The notes: generated from the letters alone by a model not told the origin. Counted from the stretch's first letter, positions 31,036 through 39,868 are shown. The stretch is 49,580 nt of DNA from DASRRB01 sp036732755 (GCA_036732755.1 DAINBU010000020.1:1-49580); one strand, 5' to 3'. Translations and numbers: made by a program.

Positions 31036-34000
31036 TTGGTTGCGCCGGTCCGCTGCGTCCATCTCCACGTCCACAGCCACTTCTCGCTGCTGGACGGCAA
31101 TCCGACGGTGCCGGGGCTGGTGAAGGCGGCGCGGGACGCGGGCATGGAGGCGCTCGCCCTCACCGACCACGGCAACCTCTTCGGCGCCGTCGAGTTCATG
31201 CGCGAGGCCAAGGCGGCCGGGATCAAGCCGATCCCGGGCATGGAGGCCTACATCGCGCGCAAGAGCCGGCTCGAGAAGAGCGGCGCCGACGCGGGCAACT
31301 TCACCGACCACATCACGCTGCTGGCCGCGACCGCCGAGGGGTGGCAGAACCTGATGAAGCTCACCAGCCGGAGCTTCATCGAGGGCTTCTACAGGAAGCC
31401 GCGCATCGACAAGGAGCTCCTCGCCGCCCACAGCAAGGGGCTGATCGGCCTGTCGGGCTGCCTCTCGGGCGAGGTCGCGCGCTCGCTGCTGCACGGCGAC
31501 CGGAAGGACGCGACGCGCGCGGCGCTCGGGCTGCGCGACCTCTTCGAGAAGGACGCCTTCTACCTCGAGGTGATGAACAACGGCCTCGAGAAGCAGGATG
31601 TTGTGCGCGGTGCGTTGAAGGAGGTCTCGGCCGAGTCGGGCATCCCGCTGGTCGGCACGAGCGACGTGCACTACCTGCGCCGCGACGACGCGCGCGCGCA
31701 GGAGGTGATGCTCGCGATCAACACCGGCAACACGATGCAGGACTCCGACCGGATGCGGATGGAGAGCGACCAGTTCTTCTTCCGGACCGGCGAAGAGATG
31801 GCGCGCGCGTTCGACGACACGCCGGGCGCGCTCGAGCGCACCGTCGAGATCGCGAGCCGCTGCGGCTTCGCGCTCTCGCTCGGCGAGATGCACCTGCCGA
31901 CCTTCGTCACCCCCGACGGCTCCACCCCGGCCGACTACTTCCGCCGGCTGTGCGAGGAAGGGGTGCGGCGCCGCTACGGCGAGGCCTCGGCGCGGGTGCG
32001 CGAGCGCCTCGAGCGCGAGATCGCCGTCATCGCGCAGATGGGCTTCGTCTCCTACTTCCTGATCGTGTGGGACTTCATCCGCTACGCGCGCGAGCAGGAC
32101 GTCCCGGTCGGGCCGGGGCGCGGCTCGGCGGCCGGCAGCATCGTCGCCTACTGCCTCGGCATCACCAACGTCGACCCACTCAAGTACGACCTGCTGTTCG
32201 AGCGCTTCCTCAATTCGTCGCGAATCTCGATGCCCGACATCGACGTCGACTTCTGCCGCGACGGGCGCGCCAAGGTGATCGAGTACGTGCGCGAGCGCTA
32301 CGGCGCCGAGCGCGTGTCGCAGATCGTCACGTTCGGGACGATGGCGGCGAAGGCGGCGATCCGCGACGTCGGGCGCGTGCTCGGCGTCGAGCTGCGCGAC
32401 GTCGACCGCATCGCGAAGAAGATCCCGAACACGCCCGGCACCGAGCTCGAGAAGGCGCTCGAGGATCCCGAGCTGCAGGCGATCCGCGCCGAGGGCGCGC
32501 CGTTCGGCGAGCTGTTCGACGTCGCGCTCAAGATCGAGGGGTTGAACCGCCACGCCTCGACGCACGCCGCCGGCGTCGTGATCGGCGACCGACCGCTCAT
32601 GGAGATCGTCCCGCTCTGCACGGTGCAGGGCGAAGTGAACACGCAGTTCACGATGAACGACCTCGAGGCGCTCGGCCTGCTGAAGATGGACTTCCTCGGG
32701 CTGAAGACGCTGACGATCCTCGACCACGCGCGCCGGCTGATCGAGACCAACCACGGGCGCAAGCTCGTCTACGACGAGGTGCCGCTCGACGACAAGAAGA
32801 CCTTCGAGCTGCTGCAGCGCGGCGACACGAGCGCCGTCTTCCAGCTGGAATCCAGCGGGATGAAGGAGCTGCTCTCCAAGATGCGGCCCGACGTCTTCGA
32901 GGACATCATCGCGATCCTCGCGCTCTACCGGCCGGGCCCGCTCGGGTCGGGGATGGTCGACTCCTACGTGAACCGCAAGCGCGGCGTCGAGCCGGTGCGC
33001 TACGCCGACCAGCGCCTCGAGCCGATCCTGCGCGAGACCTACGGGATCATGGTGTACCAGGAACAGGTGATGCGCATCACCAACGTCCTGGCCGGCTTCA
33101 ACCTCGACGAGGCCGACACGCTGCGCAAGGCGATGAGCAAGAAGAAGCTCGAGGAGATGACCAAGTACCGGAACAAGTTCGTCGACGGGGCCGAGAAGAA
33201 CGGCTGCGCGCGCGACGTCGCGACGCAGATCTGGGAGCAGATGGAGTACTTCGCCGGGTACGGCTTCAACAAGAGCCACTCGACCGCGTACGGCCTCGTC
33301 ACCTGGTGGACGGCGTGGGTGAAGGCGAACTACCCCCGGGAGTTCTGGGCCGCGGTCATCACCTGCGACTCCGACAACACCGACAAGGTCGCGGCCTACG
33401 TCGGCGAGTGCCGCCGCGTCGGCCACGAGGTGCTCCCCCCCGACCTGCTCGCCTCGGAGCTCGCCGCCACGACCGACGCCCGCGGGATCCGCCTCGGGCT
33501 CGGCAACGTGAAGGGGATCGGCCCGAAGGCGGTCGAGGAGCTGCTCGCCGCGCGCCGGGCGCTGCGCGGCGCGCCCGACCTCGGCGCGATCCTGGAGGGC
33601 GTCCCGGCGCAGACGGTCAACCGCGCCGGGCTCGAGGCGCTGGCGCACGGCGGCGCGCTCGACTGGACCGGGCATACGCGCGCCGCGCTCGTCGCGGCGC
33701 TCGACACGCTGCTGCAGGAGGCCGCCACCGCGCAGCGCGACCGGCGCTCGGGGCAGAAGCAGCTCTTCGCGGCTGCGGGCGCGAGTTCCCGCGGTGGAAT
33801 TGCCGGCGCGGCCGCGCCCGCGCGCAGCCGCATCGCCGCCGCGCCCGAATACCCCGAGCGCGAGAAGCTGCGCCTCGAGAAGGAGGCGCTCGGCTTCTTC
33901 CTCTCGAGCAACCCGCTCGCGCGCTACTCCGACGTCCTGATGCGCCACTGCACGGCGCGCATCGACGACCTCGACGCGGTGCCCGACGGCGCCACCGTCA

Positions 34001-34506
34001 CGGTCGGCGGCATCGCCGGCAAGCCGCGCATCACCGTCGCGAAGCGCGGCCGCTCGGCCGGCAAGAAGATGGCGATCGTCGAGGTGGCCGGGCTCGCCGG
34101 CGCCGTGACCGCGGTGATCTTCCCCGAGACCTACGAGCGGGCGCGCGACGTCGTGGCGGAGGACCGCATCCTCCTCCTCACCGGCCAGCTCGACCGCTCG
34201 TCGGACCGGCCGACGATCAAGGCGTCCGACGTGCGCGCGCTCGACGGCGCGCTGGCCGGCGCGTCGGGCGGCCACCTCGTGGTCGACCTGCCGGCGCTCG
34301 TGGCCGATCCGGCCGCCGCGCTCGCGCGGGTCCAGGCGATCCTCGGCCGCCATGCGGGCGGGAGCCCCGTCTTCTTCCGTCTGCAGGCCGCCGGCCGCCC
34401 GCCGCTGGTGCACCGCGTCGACCCGCGCTGGTTCGTCCGCATCAGCGACGACCTCGTCGAGGAGCTCGAGCGCGAGCTCGGTCCGGGGGCCGCCACCCTC
34501 AAGTGA
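31036..34506 (+). CDS. dnaE: DNA polymerase III alpha subunit (replicative polymerase)
   Basis: DnaE (1156 residues) copies the chromosome. The N-terminal PHP domain has a full set of predicted metal ligands (H11, H13, D20, H45, E70, H92, C142, D210, H212), unlike E. coli DnaE where several are lost. Polymerase aspartates are in PDIDVDF (D401, D403) and LLKMDFLGL (D552). Then come the fingers region (GPGRGSAAGS, FQLESSGMKELL, YGIMVYQEQVMR, YGFNKSHSTAYG), a helix-hairpin-helix (GLGNVKGIGPKAVEEL) and an OB-fold (about 985-1060). The start is TTG 31036, 5 bases after GGAGGGGAGA; no nearby ATG or GTG fits. The 118 bases to adk (34507-34624) hold only a GC-rich spacer. Confidence 0.97.
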   Translation: MVAPVRCVHLHVHSHFSLLDGNPTVPGLVKAARDAGMEALALTDHGNLFGAVEFMREAKAAGIKPIPGMEAYIARKSRLEKSGADAGNFTDHITLLAATAEGWQNLMKLTSRSFIEGFYRKPRIDKELLAAHSKGLIGLSGCLSGEVARSLLHGDRKDATRAALGLRDLFEKDAFYLEVMNNGLEKQDVVRGALKEVSAESGIPLVGTSDVHYLRRDDARAQEVMLAINTGNTMQDSDRMRMESDQFFFRTGEEMARAFDDTPGALERTVEIASRCGFALSLGEMHLPTFVTPDGSTPADYFRRLCEEGVRRRYGEASARVRERLEREIAVIAQMGFVSYFLIVWDFIRYAREQDVPVGPGRGSAAGSIVAYCLGITNVDPLKYDLLFERFLNSSRISMPDIDVDFCRDGRAKVIEYVRERYGAERVSQIVTFGTMAAKAAIRDVGRVLGVELRDVDRIAKKIPNTPGTELEKALEDPELQAIRAEGAPFGELFDVALKIEGLNRHASTHAAGVVIGDRPLMEIVPLCTVQGEVNTQFTMNDLEALGLLKMDFLGLKTLTILDHARRLIETNHGRKLVYDEVPLDDKKTFELLQRGDTSAVFQLESSGMKELLSKMRPDVFEDIIAILALYRPGPLGSGMVDSYVNRKRGVEPVRYADQRLEPILRETYGIMVYQEQVMRITNVLAGFNLDEADTLRKAMSKKKLEEMTKYRNKFVDGAEKNGCARDVATQIWEQMEYFAGYGFNKSHSTAYGLVTWWTAWVKANYPREFWAAVITCDSDNTDKVAAYVGECRRVGHEVLPPDLLASELAATTDARGIRLGLGNVKGIGPKAVEELLAARRALRGAPDLGAILEGVPAQTVNRAGLEALAHGGALDWTGHTRAALVAALDTLLQEAATAQRDRRSGQKQLFAAAGASSRGGIAGAAAPARSRIAAAPEYPEREKLRLEKEALGFFLSSNPLARYSDVLMRHCTARIDDLDAVPDGATVTVGGIAGKPRITVAKRGRSAGKKMAIVEVAGLAGAVTAVIFPETYERARDVVAEDRILLLTGQLDRSSDRPTIKASDVRALDGALAGASGGHLVVDLPALVADPAAALARVQAILGRHAGGSPVFFRLQAAGRPPLVHRVDPRWFVRISDDLVEELERELGPGAATLK

Positions 34507-34624
34507 GGAGCGCGCCTCGGGTACGAAAAAGCGTCCCGGTCCGCCTCCCCGCCAGCGTCTTCCTTCCCTCATTCCCCCTCGGCATCATGCGCCGCGCCCA
34601 GGGGGAATCGAGGATCCCAGCGCG

Positions 34625-35212
34625 ATGATGCGCCAGACCGTCCTGCTCTTCGGCCCGCCCGGCGCCGGCAAGGGAACCCAGGCGAAACGACTGTCGGCGT
34701 TCCTGCGCTCCCCGCACGTCTCGACGGGCGACATGTTCCGCGACCACCAGGGGCGGCGCAGCGACCTCGGGCTCAAGGTCGAGCAGGTCCTCGCGAGCGG
34801 CGCCCTCGTCCCCGACTCTCTCACGAACGAGATGGTGCGCGAGAGGCTGCTCCGCCCCGACAGCGCGCTCGGCGTCATCCTCGACGGCTTCCCGCGCAAC
34901 GTGGCGCAGGCGCGCTGGCTGACGCTCTCCCTCCAGAACCGCGGGTTCGGCGTGCGCTGCGTGCTGGTGATCGAGGTGCCGCGCGACCAGCTCGAGGCGC
35001 GCCTCAAGGGGCGCGCGCTCAAGGAGGGCCGGCCCGACGACGCCGACGCCAAGGTGATCACGAAGCGCCTCGACACCTACAAGGCGCAGACCGAGGCGTG
35101 CATCGGGTACTACCGCACGTCGGGCGACCCGGTCCACGTGATCGACGGCGTCGGCTCGATCGAGGACGTCGAGTCGCGCATCCGCGACGCGCTCGGGGTC
35201 GCGGCCGTCTGA
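34625..35212 (+). CDS. adk: Adenylate kinase, short-LID form
   Basis: Adk (195 residues) interconverts ATP + AMP and 2 ADP. P-loop LFGPPGAGKGTQAKRL, AMP-binding STGDMFR and LDGFPRN are intact. The LID is short (RLKGRALKEGRPDDADAKVITKRLDTY), lacking the zinc-cysteine or extended LID of long forms, and the D-D-x-x-x-K-x-x-x-K-R-L helix is typical. Two in-frame ATGs (34625, 34628) start it; GAGG lies 11 bases upstream. It is usually between secY and map in the spc operon; here it is downstream of dnaE on the opposite strand, facing rplQ. Confidence 0.93.
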   Translation: MMRQTVLLFGPPGAGKGTQAKRLSAFLRSPHVSTGDMFRDHQGRRSDLGLKVEQVLASGALVPDSLTNEMVRERLLRPDSALGVILDGFPRNVAQARWLTLSLQNRGFGVRCVLVIEVPRDQLEARLKGRALKEGRPDDADAKVITKRLDTYKAQTEACIGYYRTSGDPVHVIDGVGSIEDVESRIRDALGVAAV

Positions 35213-35219
35213 AGGTCCC

Positions 35220-35243
35220 GCGCCCCGGCCGGCGCGGCGGGGC
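35220..35243. terminator. GC hairpin at the adk / rplQ convergence
   Basis: The 31-base gap between the adk and rplQ stops has overlapping GC inverted repeats: GCCCCG (35222-35227) with CGGGGC (35238-35243), or alternatively GCGCC (35220-35224) with GGCGC (35231-35235). It may end both transcripts. No T-tract, so the assignment is tentative. Confidence 0.35.
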
Positions 35244-35741
35244 TCAGCTCTTCTTCCCGGCCTCGGCGGCGGGCGCGGCGGCGGCCTCGGCGGCCGCCTT
35301 CTTCTTCGCCTTCTTGCCCTTCGCGCCCTTCTCGGCCTCGAGCGCCTGCTTCTCCTCGAACTCCTTCACGCGGCGCTCGCTCTCCCCCACCCACTCGAGG
35401 ATCGCGCGCGGCGCGGCGTCGCCGACGCGCGGCTTGGCGAGCTTGAGCACGCGCGAGTAGCCGCCCTGCCGCTCGGTGAAGCGCGGCGCCACCTCGTCGA
35501 AGAGGCGCTTCACGACCGTGCGGTCGTTGCCGAGCCGCGAGGCGGCCTGCCGGATCCGGTGCAGGGTCTTCACCTTCGCCAGCGTCACGATCTTGTCGGC
35601 GTGGCGGCGGTACTCCTTCGCCTTCGCGAGGGTCGTGACGACCCGCCCGTGGAGGATCAGCGCGGTGAGCATGTTCATCCGCTGCGCCTTTCGGTGGTCG
35701 CCGCGAATGCCGAGCTTGCGTCCGAGATTCTTGTGCCGCAT
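35244..35741 (-). CDS. rplQ: 50S ribosomal protein L17 (bL17) with basic-Ala tail
   Basis: bL17 sits near the peptide exit tunnel. The core (1-115) begins MRHKNLGRKLGIRGDHRKAQRMNML and includes ERQGGYSRVLKLAKPRVGDAAPRAILEW. The last 45 residues are a Lys/Ala/Glu-rich extension (KGKKAKKKAAAEAAAAPAAEAGKKS) not found in short bL17s. It follows rpoA by 59 bases, the usual alpha-operon order, and is the last gene of the ribosomal super-operon. Confidence 0.95.
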   Translation of the reverse strand: MRHKNLGRKLGIRGDHRKAQRMNMLTALILHGRVVTTLAKAKEYRRHADKIVTLAKVKTLHRIRQAASRLGNDRTVVKRLFDEVAPRFTERQGGYSRVLKLAKPRVGDAAPRAILEWVGESERRVKEFEEKQALEAEKGAKGKKAKKKAAAEAAAAPAAEAGKKS

Positions 35742-35800
35742 GTCGAGGGTCCGTCCGCGTCAGTTCCGGGCTTGGTCCGTGGAGGCGTGCGTGACGTCCG

Positions 35801-36985
35801 TCACGCCGGGTTGTCGGGGATGTCGAGGACGGTCCCGCCCGAGGAGGCGGCCTTGTCATCGGCGGCCTTGGGCTCGACGCCCTCGGCGCCCTCGGCGCCC
35901 TCGGCGCTCGCGACGCCCTCGACGCCTTCGACTCCCTCGATGCCCTCGTCGCCGATCAGATCGTCGTCGTCGTCGTCGCCCACGTAGGGCGCCGAGCCGT
36001 TGAGGGCGAGGGCGTGCTCGCCGAGGCGCTTCTTCACCTCCTTCAGCGAGGTCTGGCCGAAGTTGCGCAGCTCGAGGAGGTCCTGCTCGGTCAGCTTCAC
36101 GAGCTGCCGGATCGTGCGGACGTTCTCCGCATCGAGGCAGTTGCGCGCGCGCACCGAGAGGTTGAGCACGGAGATCGGCTGGTCGAGCAGTCCGCCCGAG
36201 TCGATCGGCTCGCCGCTCATGGCCACGCCGAGCGCGGGGCTGCCCGGCTCGATCGACTCGCCCACCAGCATCCCGGCGCCGGGCTGCAGGTAGTGGACGA
36301 ACGGGTTCATGTGCTTGCGGTAGATCTTGGCCGCCTCGACCAGCGCGGCGTCGGGCGAGATCGTCCCGTTGGTCCAGACCTCGAGGACCAGCTTGTCGTA
36401 GTTGGTCATCTTGCCGACGCGCGTCTCCTCGACCTTGTAACGCACGCGCGTCACGGGCGAGAAATTCGAGTCGACCGCGATCACGCCGGTCTCACGGTCG
36501 TCGCGCTCGTTCTCCTCCGCGGTCCGGTAGCCGCGGCCGCGCTCGGCGGTGAGCTCCATCTTGAACTCACGCTCGCTGGTGAGCGTGCAGACGACGTGGC
36601 CGGGGTTCAGGATCTCGGCGTCGGCCGGACACTGGATGTCGCCCGCGGTCACCGGCCCCTTGCGGCGCACGTCGATGCGCAGCGGCACCGGGCCCTCGCC
36701 GGCGAGGCGGACCAGCACGCCCTTCACGTTCAGCACCACGTCGACCACGTCCTCGAGCACGCCCTCGATGACCGAGAACTCGTGCAGGACGCCGTCGATC
36801 TTGATGTGGGTGACCGCGAAGCCCTCGATCGAAGAGAGCAGGACGCGCCGCATCCCGTTCCCGATCGTGTGGCCGAACCCGCGTTCGAACGGCTCGACCA
36901 CGAACTTGGCGTAGGTCGAGGAGGTCGAGTCGCTCTCGGTGGCCACGCGGGACGGGAGTTCGAAATTGCGCCAGCGAATCCTCAT
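35801..36985 (-). CDS. rpoA: RNA polymerase alpha subunit with long acidic C-terminal tail
   Basis: RpoA (394 residues) has the N-terminal assembly domain (EPFERGFGHTIGNGMRRVLLSSI, KIDGVLHEFSVIEGV) and the C-terminal domain (SVRARNCLDAENVRTIRQLVKLTEQDLLELRNFGQTSLKEVKKRL) that contacts UP elements and activators. Residues 1-329 match the E. coli length; residues 330-394 are extra: six Asp in a row, then Glu-Gly-Val and Glu-Gly-Ala repeats, ending TVLDIPDNPA. The tail would be strongly negative and disordered. ATG 36985 begins MRIRWRNFELPSRV. It lies between rpsD and rplQ. Confidence 0.96.
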   Translation of the reverse strand: MRIRWRNFELPSRVATESDSTSSTYAKFVVEPFERGFGHTIGNGMRRVLLSSIEGFAVTHIKIDGVLHEFSVIEGVLEDVVDVVLNVKGVLVRLAGEGPVPLRIDVRRKGPVTAGDIQCPADAEILNPGHVVCTLTSEREFKMELTAERGRGYRTAEENERDDRETGVIAVDSNFSPVTRVRYKVEETRVGKMTNYDKLVLEVWTNGTISPDAALVEAAKIYRKHMNPFVHYLQPGAGMLVGESIEPGSPALGVAMSGEPIDSGGLLDQPISVLNLSVRARNCLDAENVRTIRQLVKLTEQDLLELRNFGQTSLKEVKKRLGEHALALNGSAPYVGDDDDDDLIGDEGIEGVEGVEGVASAEGAEGAEGVEPKAADDKAASSGGTVLDIPDNPA

Positions 36986-37040
36986 CGGGTGCTGCTCCAG
37001 GAATCCGTGTTATCGATCGTTTCGGGGGAGGGGCCGGGTC

Positions 37041-37667
37041 TCAGCGCGACATCAGCTCGACGACGAGCTGCTCGTCGACGGGGAACTCGAGGTTTTCGCG
37101 CTTGGGGAGCTCGGCGACGCGCGCCGTGAACGCCGCTTCGTCGAACTGGAGCCAGGAGGGGACCGCGTCGCCCTTGCGCGACTCCTGGCACTCCTTCAGG
37201 TGCTTCATGACCTTCTCGCGCTTGGAGAAGGTGATCGCGTCGCCGCGCCGCACGAGCGCCGACGCGATGTTGCAGCGCCGGCCGTTCACGTAGACGTGGC
37301 CGTGCGTGATGAGCTGGCGCGCGTGGCGGCGCGACAGCGTGACGCCGACCAGGTAGATCACGTGGTCGAGACGCTGCTGCAGCAGCGTCAGGATGTGCTC
37401 GCCGGTGTTGCCCGGCAGGCGCGCGGCGCGCTCGAACACGAGGCGGAAGCTGCGCTCGGTCACGCCGAAGAAGCGCTTGAGCTTCTGCTTCTCGCGCAGG
37501 CGCACCCCGAAGTCGGAAGGCCGCCCGCGGCTCCAGCTGTGCTGGCCGGGCTGGTAGTTGCGCTTCACGATGGCGCACTTCGCCGACTCGCAGCGCGCGC
37601 CCTTCAGGAACAGCTTCTCGCCTTCGCGGCGGCAGAGCTTGCAGACCGATCCGATGCAACGAGCCAT
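37041..37667 (-). CDS. rpsD: 30S ribosomal protein S4 (uS4), zinc-binding form
   Basis: uS4 (208 residues) starts 16S assembly and regulates alpha operons in some bacteria. MARCIGSVCKLCRREGEKLF with later CESAKC gives the four or more cysteines of the zinc-binding (C+) form. The S4 RNA-binding domain is RLDHVIYLVGVTLSRRHARQLITHGHVYVNGRR. ATG 37667 has AGAGAGGTGG upstream; a longer frame to 37760 lacks conservation. Confidence 0.96.
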   Translation of the reverse strand: MARCIGSVCKLCRREGEKLFLKGARCESAKCAIVKRNYQPGQHSWSRGRPSDFGVRLREKQKLKRFFGVTERSFRLVFERAARLPGNTGEHILTLLQQRLDHVIYLVGVTLSRRHARQLITHGHVYVNGRRCNIASALVRRGDAITFSKREKVMKHLKECQESRKGDAVPSWLQFDEAAFTARVAELPKRENLEFPVDEQLVVELMSR

Positions 37668-37784
37668 GCTTCGCGTCCACCTCTCTCGACTGGCGGCGGC
37701 TTCGCGCCGCCTCGTTCCAACTCGTACTCGATTCAGCTGTGGCGCCTTGCGGCGCCTCACGGCGCGTCGCGGCGCCGCGGCCGC

Positions 37785-38159
37785 TCACACGCGGCGGCGC
37801 TTGCGGGGCCGGCAGCCGTTGTGCGGCAGCGGGGTCCGGTCCTCGATCGCGCGCACGTTGAGCCCGGCGGCCGAGAGCGCGCGCACCGCCGACTCGCGCC
37901 CGCTGCCCGGGCCGTTGACGCGCACCTCGACCTCCTTCACGCCCATCTTGATCGCGTTCACCGCCGCCTTCTCGGCCGCCTTCTGGGCGGCGAACGGCGT
38001 CGACTTGCGCGACCCCTTGAAGCCGACGCCGCCGGCGGTCGCCCAGGTGAGCGTGTCGCCGCGCAGGTCGGTGATCGTGACCATCGTGTTGTTGAAGGTC
38101 GCCATCACGTGGGCGATCGCCTTCGCGGAGCTGCGTCGGGCTTTCTTCTTCTTGGCCAT
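37785..38159 (-). CDS. rpsK: 30S ribosomal protein S11 (uS11)
   Basis: uS11 (124 residues) lies on the 30S platform. Recognised by HVMATFNNTMVTITD, ATAGGVGFKGSRKSTPFAAQ, VRVNGPGSGRESAVRAL and the conserved tail EDRTPLPHNGCRPRKRRRV, whose N-G is the site of isoaspartate formation in the family. Normal length, no extension. Between rpsM and rpsD as usual in alpha operons. Confidence 0.97.
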   Translation of the reverse strand: MAKKKKARRSSAKAIAHVMATFNNTMVTITDLRGDTLTWATAGGVGFKGSRKSTPFAAQKAAEKAAVNAIKMGVKEVEVRVNGPGSGRESAVRALSAAGLNVRAIEDRTPLPHNGCRPRKRRRV

Positions 38160-38236
38160 GCTTCCTTCGCTCGAACCTCGTCCCTGCGTGTCGCGTTCGC
38201 GCCGGTCGGCGGGCCCCGGGCAAACGGCTCAGGATA

Positions 38237-38617
38237 TCACTTGACCTTCGCGCCCTTCTTCCCGGCGACCGTCTTGCGCGGTCCCTTGCGGGTTCGGGCG
38301 TTCGTGCGGGTGCGCTGCCCCCGGACCGGCAGCCCCTTGCGGTGGCGGAGCCCCCGGAAGCTGCCGATCTCCTTCAGCCGCTGGACGTTGACCGCCACCT
38401 GGCGGCGCAGCGTGCCCTCGACCGGGTAGTTCTTGTCGATGTGGTCCTGCAAGCGCGCGAGCTCCTCTTCCGAGAGGTCCTTCGCGCGGATCTCCTGGTT
38501 GATCTCGAGCGCCTTGCAGACGCGCTTCGCCAGCGGGATCCCCACCCCGTAGATGTAGGCGAGGGAGAACGGGACCTTCTTGTCCCCTGGGATGTCGATG
38601 CCGAGGATGCGGGGCAT
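38237..38617 (-). CDS. rpsM: 30S ribosomal protein S13 (uS13)
   Basis: uS13 (126 residues) contacts the P-site tRNA and forms intersubunit bridges. It begins MPRILGIDIPGDKKVPFSLAYIYGVG with the helix-two-turn-helix (GIPLAKRVCKAL) and ends with the basic RGLRHRKGLPVRGQRTRTNARTRKGPRKTV tail. Normal size. It follows rpmJ, with a GC hairpin in the gap. Confidence 0.97.
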   Translation of the reverse strand: MPRILGIDIPGDKKVPFSLAYIYGVGIPLAKRVCKALEINQEIRAKDLSEEELARLQDHIDKNYPVEGTLRRQVAVNVQRLKEIGSFRGLRHRKGLPVRGQRTRTNARTRKGPRKTVAGKKGAKVK

Positions 38618-38640
38618 GCGTCGTCTCTCCGGTTTCTTCA

Positions 38641-38662
38641 GGCCTGCCGCTGCCGGCAGGCC
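38641..38662 (-). other. GC hairpin between rpmJ and rpsM
   Basis: GGCCTGCCG (38641-38649) pairs perfectly with CGGCAGGCC (38654-38662) around CTGC. It starts one base after the rpmJ stop and ends 23 bases before the rpsM start. No T-tract. It may be an mRNA processing or stabilising hairpin, or a control site for the alpha genes. Confidence 0.45.
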
Positions 38663-38663
38663 G

Positions 38664-38777
38664 TCAGGCCTGCCTCTGCTTGTGCCGCGGCTCGCTGCAG
38701 ACGACGTACACCACCCCGCGGCGGCGCACGACCTTGCACTTCTCGCAGATGCGTCGGACCGATGCTCTGACCTTCAC
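38664..38777 (-). CDS. rpmJ: 50S ribosomal protein L36 (bL36), zinc form
   Basis: This 37-residue protein, too short for most ORF lists, reads VKVRASVRRICEKCKVVRRR, then GVVYVVCSEPRHKQRQA. C11, C14, C27 and H32 form the zinc ribbon of bL36. GTG 38777 follows AGAGGT by 5-6 bases; another GTG six bases upstream is less fitting because family members start M-K-V-R. It lies between infA and rpsM, the standard position. Confidence 0.95.
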   Translation of the reverse strand: MKVRASVRRICEKCKVVRRRGVVYVVCSEPRHKQRQA

Positions 38778-38816
38778 GTTCACCTCTCTGCAGGCGCGAG
38801 CCGGGGCTCGCGCGGT

Positions 38817-39032
38817 TCACTCGCGATAGACGATGCGGCCGCGCGTCAGGTCGTAGGGAGAGAGCTCGATCGAGACCTTGTCGCCCGGCAGGATGCGGAT
38901 GAAGTGCATCCGCATCTTTCCCGAAGCGTGCGCCAGGATCGTGTGACCGTTCTCCAGCTTCACGCGGAACACCGCGTTGGGGAGCGCCTCGGTCACCGTC
39001 GCAGGAATCCGGATCGCCTCTTCTTTCGCCAC
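38817..39032 (-). CDS. infA: Translation initiation factor IF-1
   Basis: IF-1 (71 residues) is an OB-fold that blocks the A site during initiation. The protein reads (V)AKEEAIRIPATVTEALPNA, then FRVKLENGHTILAHASGKMRMHFIRILPGDKV and ELSPYDLTRGRIVYRE, the family consensus. GTG 39032 gives the normal length. The frame is open far upstream across map but that is not coding. It follows map by 62 bases. Confidence 0.96.
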   Translation of the reverse strand: MAKEEAIRIPATVTEALPNAVFRVKLENGHTILAHASGKMRMHFIRILPGDKVSIELSPYDLTRGRIVYRE

Positions 39033-39094
39033 TTCCGCTCGACCTCGCTCGCCTTCGTTCCTTCCACGTCCTCCGCCGCTTCGCTCCGCACCGA

Positions 39095-39868
39095 TCAGGG
39101 CGCCGTCATGATCTCCGGACCCGACGCCGTCACCGCCACCGTGTGCTCGTAGTGGGCCGAGCGGCGGCCGTCGGCCGTCACCACCGTCCACAGGTCGTCG
39201 AGCACGCGCACGTCGTGGCTCCCCGCGTTCACCATGGGCTCGATGGCGAACACGTGGCCCGGCTCGAGCACGAGGTCCCCGAACGGGAAGCCCGGCTCGA
39301 AGTAGTTCGGCACCTGCGGCTCCTCGTGCAGCGCGCGCCCGATGCCGTGGCCCACGTACTGGCGCACCACGGTGAAGGTCGATTCGCGCTTCACGAACTG
39401 CTCGACCGCGCGGCTCACGTCGGCGAGCCGCTGGCCCGGCCGCATCTGCTCGATGCCGGCCTTCAGCGAGCCCTCGCACACGCGCATCAGCTCGGTCGAC
39501 TCGGCGTCGACCTTCCCGACCGCGAACGTCCGCGCCGCGTCGCCGTGCCAGCCGTCGAGCAGCGCGCCGCAGTCGATGGTGACGATGTCGCCCTCCTGGA
39601 GCGCGCGCGGCCCCGGGATCCCGTGCACCACCTCCTCGTTCACGGAGATGCACAGGCTCTTCGGGAAGCCGTGGTAGCCCTTGAAGGACGGCTTCGCGCC
39701 GCGCTTGCGCGTGTGCGCCTCGGCCCAGTCGTCGAGCTCGAGCGCCGTCACGCCGGGACGGATCATGCGCGCCATCTCGGCGAGGATCTCGCCGACGATG
39801 CGGCCGGACTCGCGCATCTTCGCGAGCTCGGCTCCGGTCTTCGGGCGGATGCGCACTGCGGTCCTCAC
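39095..39868 (-). CDS. map: Methionine aminopeptidase, type I
   Basis: MetAP (257 residues) removes the initiator Met. Metal ligands are seen in TIDCGALLDGWHGDAART (two Asp), VGHGIG (His), AIEPM (Glu) and YEHTVAV (Glu). It has no N-terminal zinc-finger extension, so it is the short type Ia. GTG 39868 is 4 bases after the secY stop; a second GTG at 39856 is possible. It follows secY directly without adk between them. Confidence 0.96.
   Translation of the reverse strand: MRTAVRIRPKTGAELAKMRESGRIVGEILAEMARMIRPGVTALELDDWAEAHTRKRGAKPSFKGYHGFPKSLCISVNEEVVHGIPGPRALQEGDIVTIDCGALLDGWHGDAARTFAVGKVDAESTELMRVCEGSLKAGIEQMRPGQRLADVSRAVEQFVKRESTFTVVRQYVGHGIGRALHEEPQVPNYFEPGFPFGDLVLEPGHVFAIEPMVNAGSHDVRVLDDLWTVVTADGRRSAHYEHTVAVTASGPEIMTAP

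Noticed and set aside
30720..34628. A 1302-residue plus-strand frame and a 1198-residue minus-strand frame over dnaE
   Set aside because: Both are GC-driven shadows; the dnaE frame (31036-34506) has all polymerase motifs.
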